Below are positions 59,892-64,000 of a stretch of DNA of 64,000 nt, piece by piece. The stretch is from an uncultured Lachnospiraceae bacterium (GTDB lineage Bacteria > Bacillota > Clostridia > Lachnospirales > Lachnospiraceae): assembly GCA_948794795.1 (NCBI GenBank), contig CAQGLR010000006.1:90336-154335 (forward strand), written 5' to 3'. The notes under the pieces were generated by a model. It did no database searches, had not been told where the DNA came from, and saw only the letters and a program-made list of their open reading frames with translations. The translations under genes were made by a program, and so were the position numbers. How positions within the stretch are numbered: the stretch's first letter is position 1; each line of letters begins with the position of its first letter.

Positions 59892-61004
59892 TTAGACATG
59901 TATTTCTGTAATCCAGTAGCCAAATACACCATATACTGCTTTACCTGGCCCTATTGGCTGGAATTCATCAAATGAAAAACTTGCTGCTTTCTTCTTCTCC
60001 TGCTCACTGTATATCCCTGGTATCCCAAGTGCATAACACCCTCTCTGCAGCCTGGCAAATATCAGGTGTTTATAACAATAATAACCATGCAGAAGAAACC
60101 TGTTATTTGCAAAAGACCACAAACGTATAGGCATACATCCTATATCTTTTGGTTCTATCCTTACACTTTCTTCTATTTCCCCCGACTTAAAAGGATACAT
60201 AACAGGAAAGTTTTTAAGAATCCGCACTCCAAAATCTTCGTTTTTTTTATCGTAGTTCTTATAGGGACACGCACTGCACCCATATAATGCTTTATCATCC
60301 ATATCCTCTTTTATATCCTGTGTACTTACATCTGCTGTACTTGTTTCTGTTTCCTGCACGCCAGTATCTGCTGCATTGATATCCTGGATGTTATCTTCCA
60401 CATCTTCCTCTTTTTCCTTTGGCATTTCTTCTTCCTTAATATCTCTTATATCTTGTTCTGTATTATCATCCTTATATAAATTTTCTGTACTAATATTAAC
60501 AGTTATCTCTTTTATTTCTGCTGTTTCCTTAACTGTTGTATCCTTTTCCTCCTCCTTAGCTTCCTCTTTAACAACATTACTTCTTGTTTCCTCTTCACTA
60601 TTATGTCTTCCTGTTTTAAGCATATCTGTCTTCCTGCCTATGTAAATGCTTTCTTTCGACCATGTTGTAGCATAATATTCCTTATCATTTATATAAATAA
60701 CAGCCCCATCAAAATCACTGGCAGGATGTCCACTTGAACAAACATCATCTGTATTTGTTGCTACTTTAATCTGTATATTTCCTGAATATGCAGACAGCCT
60801 TCCTATACTTACATATGAAATTCCTGTCTGTTCCTGTTTGAAAAGCCATACTTCAGGCATAAAACTTGTTTCAAATGCCCTCATCTGCACTGCTACCCTG
60901 CACTGCCTGCCTTTCTGTTCAAGCCTGACATACCCTATATTCTGCCCTTTATCCCCGTTTAAATACTGATAAAGATACGAAACTATACGTCTGTACTGGT
61001 TCAT
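59892..61004 (-). CDS. DUF6128-type protein with acidic central linker
   Basis: A 370-aa protein. Residues 1-125 form a beta-rich domain opening YRRIVSYLYQYLNGDKGQNIGYVRLE and containing RVAVQMRA. A highly charged, low-complexity linker (about 130-245; repeated KEEE and DIKE runs) follows. The C-terminal domain holds a CSACPYK cysteine pair, NFPVMYPFKSGE, FLLHGYYCYKHLIFAR and GIPGIY near the end. The two ordered ends match the Lachnospiraceae-restricted DUF6128 family as I recall it; function is unknown. The ATG at 61004 follows GGAGGGG; the longer frame does not. Confidence 0.75.
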   Translation of the reverse strand: MNQYRRIVSYLYQYLNGDKGQNIGYVRLEQKGRQCRVAVQMRAFETSFMPEVWLFKQEQTGISYVSIGRLSAYSGNIQIKVATNTDDVCSSGHPASDFDGAVIYINDKEYYATTWSKESIYIGRKTDMLKTGRHNSEEETRSNVVKEEAKEEEKDTTVKETAEIKEITVNISTENLYKDDNTEQDIRDIKEEEMPKEKEEDVEDNIQDINAADTGVQETETSTADVSTQDIKEDMDDKALYGCSACPYKNYDKKNEDFGVRILKNFPVMYPFKSGEIEESVRIEPKDIGCMPIRLWSFANNRFLLHGYYCYKHLIFARLQRGCYALGIPGIYSEQEKKKAASFSFDEFQPIGPGKAVYGVFGYWITEIHV

Positions 61005-61124
61005 CTTACCCCTCCGTTCTATCCAGTCTGATAAAAACTGCTTTCTCAATCTATATTCATCTTATAGCTGTAAATAGAACCAAAAATTTTCTTTTAGTAA
61101 AAAAAATTATAAAATCCTAATAAG

Positions 61125-61153
61125 TTGAAAAAACAGCCTGCTTCTGCTATAGT
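61125..61153 (+). promoter_or_regulatory. Promoter of the leucine-rich surface protein
   Basis: TTGAAA (61125-61130), 17 bp, TATAGT (61148-61153), about 35 nt upstream of the ATG. Confidence 0.6.
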
Positions 61154-61191
61154 TATAAATGTATATAACATTAAATAAAGGGGGAAAATTT

Positions 61192-63813
61192 ATGAATTAC
61201 AATTTTAAAAAAAGAGCTGCTATATTAGGACTGTCTTTTGTAATGGCAACAGGATTAATCTATAACACTCCTTTAACACTTCCACAAAAAATATCTGCAT
61301 CTGCAAAACCTGACAACAAATATAATGTAAACAATTATGGTATATTAACATCATACACTGGCGGAAGCAATGTACATATCAATGTAGATGTATCTGCACT
61401 TAATATGGAAGTTTTTGATAATACTGCAGTTAATTCATTTTCTGTAGACAGTAAAAATAAATACTTTAAAGCTGTAGATGGTGTATTATACACTAAAAAT
61501 GGCAAAAAACTTGTACGTTATCCATCTGGCAGAAAAGGGGCATTTACTATTCCTGGAACAGTAACTTCTATTGCACAGAATGCATTCCGTGGATGCCGCA
61601 TAACAAACATACAAATTCCTGAAAGTGTAATAATTATTGGAAGCGGGGCATTTTACCAATGTAAGAAACTTGAAACAATTAATATACCTTCTAAAATTAA
61701 AAAACTGGGTAAAACAATGTTTTACAACTGCCGTTCATTACAGAACATAACATTGCCTGCAGGTCTTGAAGTTTTAGGAGAATATGCTTTCTATAGATGC
61801 CATAATCTTCTGGATATAACTCTGCCTTCTTCTTTAAAAACATTACAGCCAAGTACATTCTATGGATGTAAATCTTTAAAAAAAATCAGTATTCCAGATA
61901 ATATTAAAGATATTTCCTATTCTTGTTTTGAAAATTGTATATCATTAGAGGAAGCCAGTCTTGGGTCTGGTATAAGAGCAATTGGACAGTCTGCTTTCTC
62001 TGGATGTATCCAGCTTAAAGAAATAACTATTCCTGATAATGTTAGCATAATTGGAAATTATGTATTTAAAAAATGTACCAACTTAAAAAATTTAACAATA
62101 CAAAATGGTGTTTCCAATATTGGTTATGGTGCATTTATGGGGTGTACCAGCCTTAAAAGCGTGAAAATACCAGACAGTGTAGATTTTATGTCTCCTTATA
62201 CATTCTATAATTGCAGTAATTTAAAAGAAGTTATTTTATCAAAACAATTAAATTATATTCCTGATTCTGCATTTAGTAATTGTACCCAGCTGGAAAATAT
62301 TGTCCTGCCTTCTGGTATTACACAAATCCAAAGCAATGCATTTTCAGGCTGCACAGCATTAAAAGTAATTAAAATCCCTCAAAATGTGGATTATATCGCA
62401 AGCAGTTCATTCCACAATGCAGGCACAGCATTTTCCGTTGCTTCCTCCAATAAAACTTTTTCCTCTGAAAATGGTGTTTTATATAATGCAGACAAAACTA
62501 AATTATATAAATTTCCTGCATATAAATCTGGAAATTATAAAACACCAGACAGCGTAACCAAAGTTTCTTCTTATGCATTTAGCCACTGCCAGAAATTAGA
62601 CAAAGTTACTATTGGGGAAGGCATTAAAACAATTAATAAAAACGCATTTAATAATTCATCAATAAAAGAGCTTGCACTCCCATCAACATTAAAGACTTTA
62701 AAAAATCCGCTAAATGAAACCAATACAATTAACTTAACAAATATTACTATTCCAGAAGACAACCAGCATTTCTCTTCTGTATCAGGCATGTTATACAGCA
62801 AAGATAAATCAATATTGTATATATATCCATCTGGCAGAAAAGGGACTGTAGCATTTCCTGATGAAGCTACGGACTTAAATGCTATATCATACCAAAACAA
62901 AGCCTCAGCATTTTCTGTATCACCAGACCATCCTGTATATTCAACTGATGACGGGGTACTTACTACAAAGAAAAAAACAAAAATATATGCTGTACCATCT
63001 GCCAAAACAAGCTATCATATGGGAAGTACAATAAAAGATATTTACAATTTAAACTTAGTAAAAAATTATATAGATAAACTTGAAGAAATCACTGTAGACC
63101 CCCAGAACAAACATTTTTCGTCAAAAGATGGTGTTTTACTTAATGCAAACCGTACCAAAATTATTTTATATCCATGTGCCAAACAAGGAAGTTACCATAC
63201 ACCATCCACTGTTACCAAAATTGACGAATCTGCATTTTCCCATGCTAAAGAATTAACAAAACTTTATATTGGAAAAAATGTTTCAAAATGTAATATCAGC
63301 CTGGATAACTGTATTTCACTAAAAACCATTGTTGTCAAAGAAGGGGACTTAAGAAAATTTACTATTTATAATGCTGGTACATTGCAGTTAAAAAAACTTG
63401 TACTTCCAACTTCACTGGTATCCAGTGCGGTTTATGGATACAAAAAAAGTCTTCCAGACTTAACAATTATTGGCTGGACAAATACATCCGCTGAAAAACT
63501 AGCCAAAAATACAGGTGCTAAATTTATAAGTACAGGTATTGTACCAAAACAAATCAAGAAAATAAAAATTAATGCATTTGTACATTCAAAAAGAATAAAA
63601 ATTTCATGGAAACGTGACCCACAGGTTAGTGGATATGAAATTTATTCAGATAATAAAAAGTTTAAAGACATACCAGATAATAATATTACAGAAGCCAGCC
63701 TTTATATAGGCAGCAGTTATGGTATAACATTATATATCAGGGCTTACAAAATACAGAATAATAAAAAAGTATATGGTAAACCTAAAAAAATAAATTACTA
63801 TCCTTACAATTAA
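61192..63813 (+). CDS. Secreted BspA-type leucine-rich-repeat (LRR_5) surface protein
   Basis: An 873-aa exported protein. A signal peptide (about 1-37) leads into many 22-24-residue BspA-type repeats of the form L..I.IP..V..IG..AF.GC..L, densest between residues 85 and 420. These alternate with blocks reading FSVDSKNKYFKAVDGVLYTKNGKKL...YPSGRKG that recur at least four times. The last 90 residues are an FN3-like repeat (KRIKISWKRDPQVSGYEIYS... LYIRAYKI) like that of the SGNH hydrolase at 6188-7351. BspA-type proteins mediate adhesion to host or other microbes. No LPXTG or anchor is visible. AAGGGGG precedes the ATG. Confidence 0.9.
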   Translation: MNYNFKKRAAILGLSFVMATGLIYNTPLTLPQKISASAKPDNKYNVNNYGILTSYTGGSNVHINVDVSALNMEVFDNTAVNSFSVDSKNKYFKAVDGVLYTKNGKKLVRYPSGRKGAFTIPGTVTSIAQNAFRGCRITNIQIPESVIIIGSGAFYQCKKLETINIPSKIKKLGKTMFYNCRSLQNITLPAGLEVLGEYAFYRCHNLLDITLPSSLKTLQPSTFYGCKSLKKISIPDNIKDISYSCFENCISLEEASLGSGIRAIGQSAFSGCIQLKEITIPDNVSIIGNYVFKKCTNLKNLTIQNGVSNIGYGAFMGCTSLKSVKIPDSVDFMSPYTFYNCSNLKEVILSKQLNYIPDSAFSNCTQLENIVLPSGITQIQSNAFSGCTALKVIKIPQNVDYIASSSFHNAGTAFSVASSNKTFSSENGVLYNADKTKLYKFPAYKSGNYKTPDSVTKVSSYAFSHCQKLDKVTIGEGIKTINKNAFNNSSIKELALPSTLKTLKNPLNETNTINLTNITIPEDNQHFSSVSGMLYSKDKSILYIYPSGRKGTVAFPDEATDLNAISYQNKASAFSVSPDHPVYSTDDGVLTTKKKTKIYAVPSAKTSYHMGSTIKDIYNLNLVKNYIDKLEEITVDPQNKHFSSKDGVLLNANRTKIILYPCAKQGSYHTPSTVTKIDESAFSHAKELTKLYIGKNVSKCNISLDNCISLKTIVVKEGDLRKFTIYNAGTLQLKKLVLPTSLVSSAVYGYKKSLPDLTIIGWTNTSAEKLAKNTGAKFISTGIVPKQIKKIKINAFVHSKRIKISWKRDPQVSGYEIYSDNKKFKDIPDNNITEASLYIGSSYGITLYIRAYKIQNNKKVYGKPKKINYYPYN

Positions 63814-63815
63814 CC

Positions 63816-63936
63816 AATTTCAATAATTTGAGTTTCCCCATTTTTTTAGTACACAAGTTATTTGGCTCTGGCATGGAAACCGTCCGTCCCCCTTAAAAAT
63901 AAATAGAAATTATTGGAATTTATGAAACGGACGTGC
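63816..63936. repeat. Chimeric repeat: B arm joined to A arm (copy 10)
   Basis: GAGTTTCCCCATTTTTTTAG and the ACACAAGTTATTTGGCTCTGG of module B run directly into CATGGAAACCGTCCGTCCCC and the right arm of module A, ending GAAACGGACGTG. Module C is absent, as if deleted between the arms. It lies just after the surface-protein stop codon. Confidence 0.85.
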
Positions 63937-64000
63937 TCAAAATTTCAGGATAACCGCATAAAATAAATATTTTATAAAATCAAATAATATATAAAAATTT

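Noticed and set aside
60100..60660. Low-complexity run as a DNA repeat or phase-variable tract
   Set aside because: It is the coding sequence of the acidic linker in the DUF6128-type protein, without exact tandem units.

Overview
The window is AT-rich chromosomal DNA from a Firmicute of class Clostridia, most likely a gut Lachnospiraceae. The evidence is: strong GGAGG ribosome sites with several TTG starts, a long Bacillus/Clostridium-type SRP RNA, a spmA-like sporulation gene, secreted proteins ending in a fibronectin-III-like repeat, a BspA-type leucine-rich surface protein, a Lachnospiraceae-type DUF6128 protein, and a purine pathway using separate AICAR formyltransferase and PurO-type IMP cyclohydrolase. 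I did not assign a genus. I see no tRNA or 5S/16S/23S rRNA gene, CRISPR array, prophage, transposase or integrase.

Layout. 1-7.4 kb: edge of a HAAS-domain gene, class II fructose-bisphosphate aldolase, a membrane protein/winged-helix regulator pair under a palindromic operator, a gene broken by one in-frame stop, a patatin-like phospholipase, a VanZ-like protein and a secreted SGNH hydrolase. 7.6-9.7 kb: purine genes behind a ZTP riboswitch. 10.3-13.9 kb: response regulator, ABC ATPase, ABC permease and histidine kinase, a peptide-sensing/resistance-like module. 14-19.4 kb: spmA, a very large solute-binding lipoprotein, and a small membrane protein-SPFH-sulfotransferase operon. 19.7-26.9 kb: a hybrid sensor kinase, a permease-ATPase-permease ABC system and a NarL-type two-component pair. 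27-32.3 kb: cyclophilin, HAD phosphatase, S41-like protease, MATE pump and phosphoesterase. 32.4-39.2 kb: a BlaI-type repressor with a serine hydrolase, then a LacI-type regulator fused by 1-nt overlaps to a heterodimeric ABC exporter. 39.2-47.4 kb: fructokinase, sodium symporter, GPH sugar permease and beta-galactosidase, with a divergent AraC regulator. 47.4-54.7 kb: CtpA-like protease, PucR-type regulator, MsmX-type ATPase, YitT protein, WecG/TagA glycosyltransferase and a LytR_C protein. 54.9-64 kb: a FabG-like reductase, a large cyclic-nucleotide-binding-domain protein, the SRP RNA, tadA, an acetyltransferase, a DUF6128 protein and a BspA-type surface protein.

The most unusual signal is a dispersed family of palindromic intergenic repeats, at least ten complete or partial copies in 64 kb. 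It is built from three nested modules. Module A is an outer arm starting CACGTCC. Module B starts GAGTTTCCCCATTTTTT and ends near CTCTGGCA. Module C starts ATTCCAAATGTTTTACC and encloses a long hairpin. In four full copies the apical stem differs in sequence but still pairs, which suggests selection on a folded structure. All copies are intergenic and none carries a credible gene.

How the genes fit together. The lactose locus links uptake (GPH permease), hydrolysis (LacZ) and perhaps hexose phosphorylation (PfkB) under a divergent AraC regulator, and feeds glycolysis through the aldolase. The orphan MsmX-type ATPase probably energises sugar ABC importers encoded elsewhere. Two separate ABC/two-component modules and the LacI-exporter operon point to investment in sensing and exporting toxic or signalling compounds.
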